64,000 nucleotides of DNA from Clitopilus passeckerianus (taxonomy: Eukaryota > Basidiomycota > Agaricomycetes > Agaricales > Entolomataceae): the NCBI GenBank assembly GCA_944990035.1, contig CALYLX010000149.1:806001-870000 (forward strand), given 5' to 3'. Below the pieces are notes generated by a model. The model had not been told where the DNA came from. It saw only the letters and a program-made list of their open reading frames with translations, and made no database searches. Position 1 is the stretch's first letter. Every line of letters starts with the position of its first letter. This document shows positions 21,208 to 31,084 of the stretch, piece by piece. Position numbers and translations under genes: made by a program.

Positions 21208-21692
21208 TGTTAAGGCAGAGCCTAACAACTTAGGTAATACTGTTTACGCTCAATGTCTTTGATAAACAAAGACAGAGATTTGTCAGCAGCTGCGGCTGTA
21301 CTGACGACCTGGTGAGATTGACGAAGCAAGGGACTTAAAGGCGAAGTAGAGAACTAAGCAGTTAGGTAGATTGCCTAGGTCAAGCTGAGGAGCCTTGACC
21401 AAATGGTACAGGTTTATATACCTGTCTAGTAGTTCTAAATATAGCACATGCGCAGCATGCTGAGCAAGTAATGAGTCATGCGCAGCATGATGAGTAAGTA
21501 CATGAGTCAGTATGACTCAATGCGAGTCAGAAAGAGTCAGATAAGGTATAAGTCTCTCACGATCGTGAGAGATGCGGAGTAAGCATGGAAAAAGATGAAA
21601 AATGCGCAGTGATGCGCAGCATATGTGAGTAATCGTGCATAGGTAAGCGGGCCGGGGTATGTAAGGAGAAACATGTAAGCAAAATCATAACA
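21208..21692 (-). repeat. 5' LTR of the gypsy element
   Basis: 485 bp, practically identical to the left LTR. One additional G in a G-run near 21655 is the only difference I found. Followed at 21693-21697 by the GCATC duplication. Confidence 0.92.
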
Positions 21693-22058
21693 GCATCGGT
21701 AAGGGCCTCTACATCATCCCTGACGGCCGCCTCTGTAGCCTGTAAAGACAGGGTGTAAGAGTCCTTCTCATCATGACCAGGAAACAGAGACTTGAACTCT
21801 GTTTGGGTGGGGGAGGCTGCCCTGGAGGCAGTCCTGGACTTGGGCTGCGCTACAGCAGCACCAGACGTGTTCTTCCTGCGCTTGTGCTCAGGGGAGGAAG
21901 GGGCGGAAGGAGCAGGGCTCTCATCTGCATCGAAATCATCATCCTCATCCATTGCTGGAGTAGGACGCTTATTTCTAGCGCCAGAGGGGCCCTGGGGTGT
22001 TTCTTCACCATCAAATGCGCCATAGTTGGTACCATGGCCTTTCTGAGGTGTGGATGGC
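21693..22058 (-). pseudogene. LINE copy 3 ORF1, N-terminal part
   Basis: This resumes copy 3 ORF1 right of the gypsy element. Read leftward it matches copy 2 ORF1 from residue about 20 (TPQKGHGTNYGAFDGEE) to about 140. Starting codons are missing because copy 4 begins at 22059. Confidence 0.85.
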
Positions 22059-22168
22059 CATCCTCTTTGATCTGTTACTACCACCATCACAGCCACAACA
22101 GCGACGCAAATTCGCCCTCAAGCACTTGCACACCGCTCAACCCTCTAGTTTTCGCGCCTGTCTGCACT

Positions 22169-24568
22169 ATGAGTAGTGCAGGAGGCACCAAGAAGAATAC
22201 CCGGCCGCCGGACCCACCTCCGACGCCCTCCACGCCTCAGAAAGGCCATGGCAGCAGCTATGGCGCGTTTGATGGCGAAGAAACTCCCCAAGGCCCCTCT
22301 GGCGCTCGAAACAAGCGTCCTACTCCAGCAATGGATGAGGACGATGGTTTTGAAGCAGACGAGAGCCCTGCTCCTTCCGCACCTTCCTCCCCTGAACACA
22401 AGCGCAGGAAGGACGCCTCTGGTGCTGCTGTTGCGCAGCCCAAGTCCAGAACCACCTCTAGGGCGACTTCACCAACGCAAGGGTTCTCTCCTGCGTTCCT
22501 AGGACATTCAGAGTATGATTCCGTGGGTTTGCAGGTGCAGGCCACGGATGACGCGGTCGAGGAAGACATAGACGCGATCACTGACTCTCTTGTCACCTTC
22601 AAGGAGTGGCTCAACCGGGCCCCTTCTGCTGCCAGCGACGAGGAACACTCTCGCACTCTTGCAGACACACTTGTGCATGTCTGCTCTCAAGCGGCCTCCT
22701 TAGGCCTTCTCAAGTATCTCACTTCAAACGAGAACTTCCTTCCCCAAATCCGACGCGTTAGGGACGCCTTGGACGCTTATATTCCCTCTCCCACTCCCCA
22801 GCAGCGCCCTGTGCGCACTGCTGCTCCCAAAGGTGCTGCAAGCGCAACATCTGCTTCCTCCACTGCTGCTGCAAGTGGGCATGGTGTAGCACCGGCCTCC
22901 TCTGCTCCAGCAGTTCCCCCCACCTCCTCCAGCGTCTCACAAGGCGCCAGGACCCAGGTTACCCCTCCCCGACCCGCGGAACACACTGCCACTGGTCACA
23001 AATCTCCGGTTCCCATGGAGGGACAGGAGTCCACAGCGACATCTCAGCAACCTGACAACCCGGTCCCTGGACCGGACTCAGGTGCTACACCTTCCACATC
23101 GCAACCAGGGCAGGTAAACCCCGGAAACTGGATGCAATGGCAGCGCCAGTTCGCTAGGCCTGCCCCACAAGCCCCTGCAACGCGTAGGGCACCCAATCCA
23201 CATGCTGTGCGTGCACCCAACCCTGCTAATGCGTCCCAGCAGCAGCAGCAGCCCTCACAACAGCGTCAGCGCGCTCCCAAGGCGTCCTATGCTTCTGTCG
23301 CATCGCAGCCGCCCAGAAGGCCTGCAAACGCCGCCCCTCGCTCTTTTGCAGAGGTTACTGTTGGCATGACTGCGCAGCAATGCGCAGAACTTGCTGAACT
23401 CGCGCGTCATCTCCCTGGACTGTCCTGGGATGAAGTAGCGCAACTCGAGGACAACTCCAACGCCAATAAGCGCAAGGCAGCGTCCTCCCCACCCCCTACT
23501 GCTCCCTCCCCTTTGAAGAAGAAGCAGAAGCTCAAATCCACGACGCGCGGCCCCTCACGCAAGCAGTGCTTCGTCTACGCCACTGGGGGCAATGGAGACA
23601 ATGCTGTCTCCGTTCCCCTTCCCATTTCGCCTGAACAGGCTCTCTCCACCCTCAACCTTCGCTTTGGCGCTGGTGGGTCTAAGAACCGTGCTATCCATGC
23701 TGAACTCGGCAGGGGCAACGCTATCATTGTCTACCTCGACGAGACACCCACCCACAGCGACCTGGGCATCATCCGGGTCACTGTTGAGCGCGTCTGGTAC
23801 CCTGTCACTGAAGGTGCCAATCCATCCCCCACCGTCCACGCTGCCGTGGAGGTCCCCACGTCGCGTTCCTATGCGCGCATCACAGGAGTGCCCTACTTCA
23901 CCTTTGGTGCGGTGGGCAGCACTCCTATCACTGCTGATGCAGTCCTGGCACTGCTGCGCCAAGATCCTGCTACTAGTGCGCTCCAGCTCGCTGGAATGCC
24001 TCGTGTGCACCGCAACTCACGCACGCATGATATGTGCGTTGTGTTCTTCGACTTTTGGGACACCAGGTCTGGTACCTCCCTCAAGGCCATTACACACAAG
24101 AAGATCTCCATCGGGGGACGCTTGTGTCTCATCTCCCCTGCAAGCGTCCATGCTGGCGTTCCGCAGTGTCAACGCTGCTGGGCTTGGGGTCACCCCACTG
24201 CCACCTGCAGGCAGCAGTTCAACTCTTGCGCGCATTGTGGCTATGGCCATGATTCGCGCAACCATCGCAAGCTTGCCCACTGCTGCTGGGGCAAGCCTGA
24301 CGCTAATCCCCCGGTGCCTGCCACTCCTGATGGCGCACCATGCCCACATGCACCTAGGTGCATCAACTGTGGCAAGGAGCACGAGGCTGATTCGCCCAAG
24401 TGCCCCTTTGCAAGACATCGGTTTGATGCTGGCTGGATCCAGCGCCGATATGCTGTCAACGATGCGGTAGGCTTTTCTGTTAAAGCACCGCAGAGTTATA
24501 CTGACGTACTACCACCCAGGAGGAGACCGATTCAGATTGGTCGGGGTGAACGCACTGCCCGCACATAA
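22169..24568 (+). CDS. LINE copy 4 ORF1 (gag-like), intact
   Basis: 799 residues from the ATG at 22169 (MSSAGGTKK). The frame is also open upstream, but that is the mirror strand of copy 3 and not part of this gene. Layout as in copy 2: low-complexity N-terminal half with a Gln run, basic SPLKKKQKLK, a conserved middle, and C-terminal knuckles CQRCWAWGHPTATC, CAHCGYGHDSRNH and CINCGKEHEADSPKC. Divergence from copy 2 is highest in the region after residue 90 (GFSPAFLGHSEYD), where the two subfamilies align poorly. It could still act in trans if expressed. Confidence 0.88.
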   Translation: MSSAGGTKKNTRPPDPPPTPSTPQKGHGSSYGAFDGEETPQGPSGARNKRPTPAMDEDDGFEADESPAPSAPSSPEHKRRKDASGAAVAQPKSRTTSRATSPTQGFSPAFLGHSEYDSVGLQVQATDDAVEEDIDAITDSLVTFKEWLNRAPSAASDEEHSRTLADTLVHVCSQAASLGLLKYLTSNENFLPQIRRVRDALDAYIPSPTPQQRPVRTAAPKGAASATSASSTAAASGHGVAPASSAPAVPPTSSSVSQGARTQVTPPRPAEHTATGHKSPVPMEGQESTATSQQPDNPVPGPDSGATPSTSQPGQVNPGNWMQWQRQFARPAPQAPATRRAPNPHAVRAPNPANASQQQQQPSQQRQRAPKASYASVASQPPRRPANAAPRSFAEVTVGMTAQQCAELAELARHLPGLSWDEVAQLEDNSNANKRKAASSPPPTAPSPLKKKQKLKSTTRGPSRKQCFVYATGGNGDNAVSVPLPISPEQALSTLNLRFGAGGSKNRAIHAELGRGNAIIVYLDETPTHSDLGIIRVTVERVWYPVTEGANPSPTVHAAVEVPTSRSYARITGVPYFTFGAVGSTPITADAVLALLRQDPATSALQLAGMPRVHRNSRTHDMCVVFFDFWDTRSGTSLKAITHKKISIGGRLCLISPASVHAGVPQCQRCWAWGHPTATCRQQFNSCAHCGYGHDSRNHRKLAHCCWGKPDANPPVPATPDGAPCPHAPRCINCGKEHEADSPKCPFARHRFDAGWIQRRYAVNDAVGFSVKAPQSYTDVLPPRRRPIQIGRGERTART

Positions 24569-24577
24569 CTTTACTTT

Positions 24578-25819
24578 ATGCGATACAATCATGTAAATAC
24601 TCTCCGCTTCTCTTCACAGAACGTGAATAGAAATTATGATCTGGTTGCTGCGCTACTAGAGGAACATAAGAATGACTTTGACGTGATTCTGTGGAGAGGC
24701 GGTCCCAGGCCTTCGCCTGTTGGATACGCACTCTGGTAGGGTTACACTTGACACCGTCATTGCAGCATCTAAGGATGCCCTTGATTCTCGTCGCATCCAC
24801 TTGGATGTGATTCGCGCTGATGCTGATCTGTCTGACACTACAGTGTTGGTGGCAGCTGACACATCTGTTCCCAAAAGCAGGAAGCACCAAGCGGTTGCTG
24901 CTTGCTCCCTCCTTCATGGCGCCTTTGGCCCAGAAGAATACACTATGGTGTCAGGCAGAGTTCTTTCTGATGATGCCGAACTCGCAGCCATTGACTTGTC
25001 TATAAGCAAGGCTGTTCTGCGCAACAACTGTGTCAAAATAGTTGTGCTCTCAGACTCGACTAAAGCCATTCGGTTGGCTTTGGACCGTCTCTCCACTCTG
25101 GGCAAGGACACTCGCTGTCCATCTGCTCCAAACTATGTGCTTGGTTCTCGGGCGACGCTAACAGGCGGGTCCACTTTGTTCATGTCCCTTCAAAACTCAA
25201 CTGGGACATCCACCACCGTGCTCACTTGGCGGCCACTGGCTTGCGGGTGGGTGCTGGTAATAAACCTCGGACATCCCTCGGGTATGCCCGGAAACGCGCT
25301 GTAGATAGGATGCTGCATGAGTGGACTTGTCTGCTCCAGCAGCCCTCTTACTCTGGCAACCACTTCCTGCGCCTTGCAAGCAAGGGCGCTTCCCTAAGGC
25401 CCACACATCTCAAGGGTGGGCCTTGGCTACATTGCGTTGGGTCTTCCCATGCGCACACCGCACGCCTCACACGTGCAGTCTTGGGTCATGCACCCATTGG
25501 TGAATTCCGCGCGCGCTTCAACCTTGATGGGGAGACAGCGTGTGTGTGCGATTGGCGCACCCTGGAAACGAGGGACCATGTCCTTCACCGGTGTGCGCAC
25601 TTCCAACGACGGCCCAACCAGCACCTGCGCCGGGAGCTGTCGTCCTTCTTGTTCTTTCTCAAGAACAACCCCGCTGCTTTTGCGTTTCCATCGCAGCAGC
25701 CTCCGCCGCCGTTTCCTAAGCCCAGGAAGATACGGCGACGTGGCCCGCCTGATAAGGCCCCCGCACGTCCTTGCAGTGCTCTCCCCACCACGGGGGCCAT
25801 CGCCGTCAAATGCCTGTGA
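24578..25819 (+). pseudogene. LINE copy 4 ORF2 remnant
   Basis: The ATG at 24578 starts about 40 codons of endonuclease N terminus. At about 24692 the sequence jumps to the region just before RNase H (copy 2 position about 9548), removing the rest of the endonuclease and the whole RT. The jump and a one-base loss near 25087 (CC for CCC) break the frame. The C-terminal Cys/His region is present up to about 25819. It cannot encode a reverse transcriptase. Confidence 0.85.
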
Positions 25820-26184
25820 CAGGCTCCGCTGCACCACCGCGCCCGGACGATCTTGTCTGGGTGCCGGGCGCACATCAATTTGTTTGCAGAGAACAAGCCG
25901 AAGCGTCAGGCATGTTTTACCATGCATAGGCGTCAGTGCTCCATCCTTCATATAGCGGTGAGCCTGGCCTCCAGGGTTCTCGCTGCTTCTGCGGGGTGTT
26001 GCGCGCCACCATACTCCTTGTTAGATTTATCCTCGGGGGCCACCCTAGCTTGCTCTTTGGTGCACCTTGTATTCAGTGTAGTTCACTCGACGAACACGGT
26101 TCTTTACTTACGTTAGTATACAATGCATGTATTTAGGTACTTGCGACCGGACTGCGATCGTGCGCCGGAATATAAATTGTCAGA

Positions 26185-26201
26185 CGCCCCCTCTGGGGGC
26201 G
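26185..26201 (+). other. 3'-terminal hairpin of LINE copy 4
   Basis: CGCCCCCTCTGGGGGCG, a 7-bp stem. The loop differs from copies 1 and 2 (TCT for TCC) while the stem is unchanged, which suggests structural constraint. Confidence 0.78.
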
Positions 26202-26230
26202 TATGGCTTTGACAAAAAAAAAAAAAAAAA

Positions 26231-26584
26231 GCTGAGACCCGTGGCAGTGCGTTCCGTGCGTCGGGGAGGGGTAACCTGGGTCCTGGAGCCTTGGGAGGCG
26301 TTGGAGGAGGCGGGGGGAACTGCTGGAGCAGGGGAGGCCGGTGCTACACCATGCCCACCTGCAGCAGCAGTGGAGGAAGCACAGGGCGCTGCTGGGGAGT
26401 GGGAGAGGGAATATAGGCGTCCAAGGCGTCCCTAACGCGTCGGATTTGAGGCAGGAAGTCCGCACTTGAAGTCAGGTACTTGAGGAGACCTGCAGAGGTC
26501 GCTTGAGAGCAGACATGCACTAGCAAGTCTGCAAGAGTGCGAGAGTGTTCCTCATCGCCGGCAGCAGAGGGGGGCCAAGCGAGG
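26231..26584 (-). pseudogene. LINE copy 5 fragment, ORF1 middle
   Basis: A minus-strand piece of the copy 4 subfamily ORF1 (EEHSRTLAD, then LPQIRRVRDALDAYIP). It has an internal deletion between the Ala/Ser-rich part and QQRPV. It is bounded by the copy 4 poly(A) on the left and the Tc1 element A on the right, and has no ends of its own. Confidence 0.78.
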
Positions 26585-26586
26585 TA

Positions 26587-28089
26587 CAGTGGGCAACAAA
26601 ACCCTTCCAATGTTTGCTACCTTTTCAAAGATGTGTTAATAGCTGATGGAATAAATTATGTAAAATCTTGAAAATAATATATATCATAGTTCAATGTCTT
26701 GGCTTGATGCTGACATAACTCTGAGGCTGTACTTCCACCTTTAGCAGGTGTTTCACACAGTACAAGGTAGTGACTCATTGGAAGGGTTTTGTTGCTACTG
26801 ATTTTGAAAACAGAAATACATGGATTTTAGTACTTAGTCCACTTTCCCTTGGCCTCAACTACTGCCTGAATCCTCCTAGGCATTGACTCTATTAAGTTCT
26901 GGCACACCTCTGCTGGAATAGCATTCCAAACCTTCTCCACCCTTGCCCAAAGTTCTAATACTCCACTAGATGGAGAATTGTACTTGCTAAGCTCTTTTTT
27001 GACATGAACCCAAAGATGTTCAATAGGGTTCATATCAGGAGAGTTTGCTGGCCAGATTAGAACCTTCATCCTGTGGTCTTCAAACCATTCCTTGGCCATG
27101 TTGCTGGTGTGCTTGGGGTCGTTATCCTGCTGGAAAATCATATCTTTCACTTTTACCTTATAGTACTTCAGGCTATCCTGAAGTTCCTCCTCCAAATTTC
27201 CGGGTTTCTTTGACACGTCGCTTGTTAAGCCCCTCCTCCTTCCCTGCCCATACTCTCTCATTCCCATCTGCCCTAAACCGGTTGATTTTAGTCTCATCAG
27301 ACCAATAGACCTTCTTCCAATCATCTACAGTCCACTCCTTATGCCTCTCTGCAAACTCCTTCCATACCTGAATATGCTTCTGGTCAAGTGCAGGTCGTTT
27401 CACCTTTCTGAAGGACTTCCAACCAGTGTTTTTGAGGTTTCTGCATACTGTCTGAGGTGTGACAGTTGTGTTGGTAATATCTTGAAGAACTCTAGCAGCC
27501 TGAACAGCTGTAGAAATCTTGCCCATGCGCATGTTGAGTTTAGTATATTCGATGTTGGCAGGTGTAAGCTTGGGAGGACGGCCACCAGATGACTTGGGAA
27601 GGTGAGAACAGTGCTTGTCACGTATTCTGCTGATAGAAGCAAGGCCAATTCCAGTCTCTTTATGGATATGAGTGGCAGAGAGGCCGGTATGAAGCAGTTC
27701 AATGACACGAGTAGTTTGAGCCTTAGTAAGAGTGCGCATGATGGGTTGGGGGCAAAGTAGCACTTGGGTCAGCTGTATATATAATGTACTGACACTCTGG
27801 TCACATGACTTTGTTGACTACAACCAACAAACTCAAGTATCATGTGATAAGTCACATGATTACTGGATTCAGAACACCTAGCAACAAAACTCTTCCAATG
27901 GGTCACCACCTTGTACTGTGTGAAACACCTGCTAAAAGTGGAAGTACAGCCTCAGAGTTATGTCAGCATCAAGCCAAGACATTGAACTATGATATATATT
28001 ATTTTCAAGATTTTACATAATTTATTCCATCAGCTATTAACACATCTTTGAAAAAGTAGCAAACATTGGAAGAGTTTTGTTGCCCACTG
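26587..28089 (-). mobile_element. Tc1 element A (non-autonomous deletion copy)
   Basis: 1503 bp flanked by TA (26585-26586 and 28090-28091), starting CAGTGGGCAACAAAA and ending with its inverse. It is nearly identical to intact element E in ends and coding sequence but lacks 104 bp of the transposase gene. Each end carries a second, inverted copy of the 20-bp terminal motif about 190 bp inside (26776-26795 and 27881-27900). Confidence 0.93.
26827..27739 (-). pseudogene. Tc1 transposase, element A (104-bp deletion)
   Basis: ATG at 27739 (MRTLTKAQTTRV). The N-terminal helix-turn-helix half and the first catalytic Asp (YWSDETKIN) are present. After RKFGGG a deletion shifts the frame, and the second half (QQDNDPKH, NPIEHLW) continues in another frame to 26827. 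Compared with element E, the deletion lies between two direct repeats GAGGAGGAA and removes one repeat plus the spacer, the signature of slippage or single-strand annealing. Confidence 0.9.
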
Positions 28090-28139
28090 TATAGACTAAA
28101 TTATATAGTATAGATAAGCTAACTCTCTAACAATCTATG

Positions 28140-29137
28140 TGGCTGTGCAAAAAGCGGCACATTACATCCAGTAATGGTAGGCCACTCTCTGGATGCCATG
28201 AAAATGTAAGAGGCGGAAAAATCTAAGGGTATAATGACCAGGGAGTGGGGGCAGTGGGTAGGAGGTGATAGAGGTTACTATTAGTAGAGGAAAACAACAA
28301 AGGTGGGGCAAACTTACTTGGTCAATCTACCCACTCCAGGGTAGGAGAGGGGGAGGCAGTGTATGGAGATGGGAGAAGTATACCATAGAGAGTAATAGAG
28401 AGGCCTACATAGAATGAAGATTGAGTAAGAATATGTTGGGAGTGGAAAAAAAAAAAAAAAAGCAGCAAAGAAACATACCTGGGGGGTTTCCCACCTGCAC
28501 TGGGTCTCCCTGTTCTCCCCTCAGCCTTCATGATGCCTCCTAAGGTGCTCTTGAGTGTTCTGGGTTGGAGGAAGGTCAGCCGGCGCCAGCCATTATAGTG
28601 GAAGGGAGAAAGGAGTCAGTGAGGTGGCAGTCTGATGGTGTGCACCAGATGAGGTTACAAGTTCCCACACTCAAAAGATATAGACTCATGTGCAAATAAC
28701 AAGGGATCTGATGCTCTTAAAAGAAATCAGACTGCAGATTCAGATTCAGCAATACCTAAAACATATTTCTAGCTTACTTAAAACAATAAATATCTTGTGT
28801 TGAGCCTTCTATACAACAGGGGTGGAACTTGATAATTTTGATCTTCAGAGCTGCCATGGGAATATTTCCGGCTATTTCCGGCTGTCTCTGTAAGTGCACC
28901 AGCTCATGTCTATTTATCATCATACAACCACCATGCCACTGCTACCTCCTCCTCCTCTGCTAGAACTCTTCCCCAAGTACCATTTTCAATTGAAGAATAG
29001 GATTCAAGCCCTTTATTTGTAAGTTCTATTTGCTTTTCTGTGTTAAAACAGATCTCTTACATCAAGTTTCTATGGGTGAACTATTGTAAGTTTTATTGGA
29101 TTATTTCTGGGTTTAACTTCGCTTTTTTTTAAACCTC
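28140..29137. other. Gene-free left arm of the TGTGGCTGTGC element
   Basis: No coding frame of interest. It holds the subterminal inverted motif near 28500, a 16-A run at 28446, and AT-rich sequence up to the mariner insertion at 29140. Confidence 0.6.
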
Positions 29138-29139
29138 TA

Positions 29140-30463
29140 CTCGTTCCCACAATTAATAATGAGAATTATGTAAGCCATCAAACACGTCCATCCTCAACGC
29201 GTCTCGAATATTGTTTGTCATAACCTCTGCCGCCACGTAATGTTCGCCTTCAACACGTTAGGATGCCTCGAGGGCCCGAGCACAGCACGCCCACAAAGAT
29301 GCAGGCAGTTGGTGCCCTTCAAGCAGGCGCCACACTTGATTTTGCATCCCAGATTACTGGGATGCCACTTTCCACCGTTGGTCGCGTCTGGACCAACTGG
29401 CGTACACGAGGATCTGTCAAGAACCTACCGTGCCCTGGTTGTCTATGCAAGGTTTTGGAGCAGGACAAATGACAAATCACGCGAACAGCCCGAAAGAACC
29501 GGCGTATGCCGCTTGGGGACATCTCGAACACTCTGGACCTCGATGTCAGCATCTCAACAATTCGAGGGGTTTTGAAGGAGAAAGGGTACCATCGGCGCAT
29601 CACAAAGAAGGTCCCTTATCTAAACGCACTTCACAAGACACGTAGGAGGAAGTGGGCACGCGAATACGGCGGGTGGAGGTCACAAAAATGGTCGCGGGTT
29701 ATCTTCTCAGATGAATGCTATATCTACCTGGGAGATACTCGTGGCAAGGTCTACATTACACGCAAGCCAGGGGAGGAATTACTCAAGGAGTGTACTGTGC
29801 CAACATTCTCACAGTCCTCTGTACGAGTAATGGTGTGGGGATGCATTATGCAAGGAGTGAAGGGGCCATTAATAGCATTGGAATACCCAGGAGGGAAGGG
29901 AGGAGGGATGAACCAGGATCGGTATATTGATCAGGTACTCGAAGGTGTATTATACGATTTTTATGCAGATATGGTCTCCAAGAAAGGCCTCGTATACTTC
30001 CAGCACAATGGAGCCCCAAGCCATAGAGGAAAAGAAACTCGAGCATGGCTCAATAGCCACAACATCAACATGATGTCCTATCCACCCAATTCCCCGGACC
30101 TCAACCCCATCAAGCGGGTCTGGCACGAGCTCAAGACCATGATACGCTCTATTAGGCCTCCCCCAAGTACCATTGAAGATTTGAAAGCGGCCGTCCTCGC
30201 TGCCTGGGATGAGATGGACATCTGGCACATCAACAAGCATGTCTGCACCATGAAGGATCGTGTTTGCGCTGTACAGCGAGCTCTTGGGGACATACACGGT
30301 ACTAATCACTTTAATACACATATATACCCTCCTATTAAATGTATATACCACCATGTAATTAAATACCCGCTATACACTACATAATGCCTCTTTCTTTTCG
30401 ATACGTTGAGGATGTGTGCGTTTGATCGATTATCTAATTCTCATTACTAATTGTGGGAACGAG
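29140..30463 (+). mobile_element. Mariner-like element, inactivated
   Basis: 1324 bp flanked by TA (29138-29139 and 30464-30465). Inverted ends begin CTCGTTCCCACAATTA and match over about 65 bp with scattered transitions. It carries one transposase pseudogene. It is nested inside the TGTGGCTGTGC element. Confidence 0.9.
29263..30384 (+). pseudogene. Mariner-like transposase with stop and lost catalytic residues
   Basis: About 373 codons with an in-frame TGA at 29470-29472. An N-terminal helix-turn-helix region (AGATLDFASQITGMPLST) is followed by the first catalytic motif FSDECYIYL. The second motif reads FQHNGAPSH, where the family has QxD, and the third reads NPIKRVW, where the family has NPIE. 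Both substitutions and the stop can each be explained by a single C-to-T or G-to-A transition. It is therefore catalytically dead. Confidence 0.88.
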
Positions 30464-30713
30464 TATTACTCTCTAATCTTATTCTCTGTAATTCCAGGTC
30501 ATTTTATGGCTCAGTGTGGTTAGGGGGAGACCCAGTGCAGGTGGGACACCCACAAGGTATGTTGATTATTTTTTTGTATTCTGTCAGAGTCTAATATTCT
30601 TTTTTCTAGGGTTTCTCAACTTCTACTTCCCTGTTGCTCCACCTCAACAGTCAACCCTGGCTGCTACTAGTATAGCCTGTAGAAAGTGGCCGCTTTTTGC
30701 ACAGCCACAATGC

Positions 30714-31082
30714 TGCAGTGGAGAGGATAGATCATTCATAGTATATTAGCTAGTGTAGCCAGATGTAGTCATTACTCTGAATATAATATAATTTCTATTC
30801 TATTGCTTTATTTGAATGTTTTCAAATGGTTTAGACTGCCTAAGCTTGCTTAGTAGCAAACCGAGCTCATTTAAGAGGAAATTTAAGGTAGATTCAGGAT
30901 GCTAAATTGCTTACAAGTTAGTTCCAAGAGCAGTGCAAGTTCAGAATTAGATTCAAGATCTTTTAAGACTAGGACATAGCTTGGCTGTCTTGACCTTTTT
31001 CTTCTTAAATTTTACTTGAACTGTTTCAAGACATGTACAAGTCACTATAAGACATAAAAAAGTAGTGTTGTTTTTTTCTGAT
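30714..31082. other. AT-rich remnant ending in a CATCAG-type terminus
   Basis: No gene. The right edge GTTTTTTTCTGATG (31069-31082) is the inverse of the CATCAGAAAAA ends of the small elements at 49036 and 52024. The sequence is rich in TTCAAG and CTTGAA words like element X1. No matching left end was found, so it is probably a truncated element. Confidence 0.45.
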
Positions 31083-31084
31083 GA

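Larger units (their letters stand above)
14481..21692 (-). mobile_element. Ty3/gypsy chromovirus with extra 3' ORFs
   Basis: A 7.2-kb LTR retrotransposon on the minus strand, inserted in LINE copy 3 ORF1 with a 5-bp TSD. LTRs of 484 and 485 bp begin TGTTA and end TAACA and differ by about one base. Order from right to left: gag with CCHC knuckle, aspartic protease, RT, RNase H, integrase, chromodomain, then two extra reading frames before the 3' LTR. The pol frame has several 1-2-base breaks (see findings), so it is either recently dead or affected by sequencing errors. Confidence 0.93.
12134..22058 (-). mobile_element. LINE copy 3, minus strand, split by a Ty3/gypsy element
   Basis: A minus-strand LINE of the copy 2 subfamily, covering copy 2 coordinates about 7894 down to 4335. 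Its 3' part is missing to the left (interrupted by copy 1; any remainder is outside the window). Its first few dozen bases are replaced by the start of copy 4 at 22059. It contains an 837-bp internal deletion at about 12940 and a smaller one near 13728, and is interrupted at 14481 by the gypsy element. Confidence 0.85.
22059..26230 (+). mobile_element. LINE copy 4, second subfamily, ORF2 mostly deleted
   Basis: It begins with the same 5' end as copy 2 (ATCC then TTTGATCTGTTAC) and ends with the conserved 3' UTR, hairpin (26185-26201) and poly(A) at 26214-26230. ORF1 is intact but clearly diverged from copies 1-3, so it is a different subfamily. ORF2 has lost about 2.75 kb. No target duplication is visible: left flank is LINE copy 3, right flank a fragment of another LINE, so the site has been rearranged. 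Confidence 0.88.
28138..30713. mobile_element. Non-autonomous TIR element with TGTGGCTGTGC ends
   Basis: Inverted ends TGTGGCTGTGCAAAAAGCGG at 28138 and 30713. A subterminal motif, GGGAGACCCAGTGCAGGTGG, occurs near both ends in inverted orientation (about 28500 and 30540). A mariner-like element is nested inside (29140-30463), leaving about 1.25 kb with no transposase of its own. A related end and the same motif occur at 33480-33800. The superfamily is not assigned; I could not identify a target duplication. Confidence 0.65.

Noticed and set aside
14815..21570. LTR hairpin TCTCACGATCGTGAGA as a regulatory palindrome of its own
   Set aside because: It occurs only within both gypsy LTRs and is adequately explained as LTR sequence.
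21773..22168. Upstream extension of the LINE copy 4 ORF1 frame to 931 codons
   Set aside because: The extra codons are the mirror strand of LINE copy 3 ORF1 plus the copy 4 5' UTR; copies 2 and 4 share the start MSSAGG at the downstream ATG.
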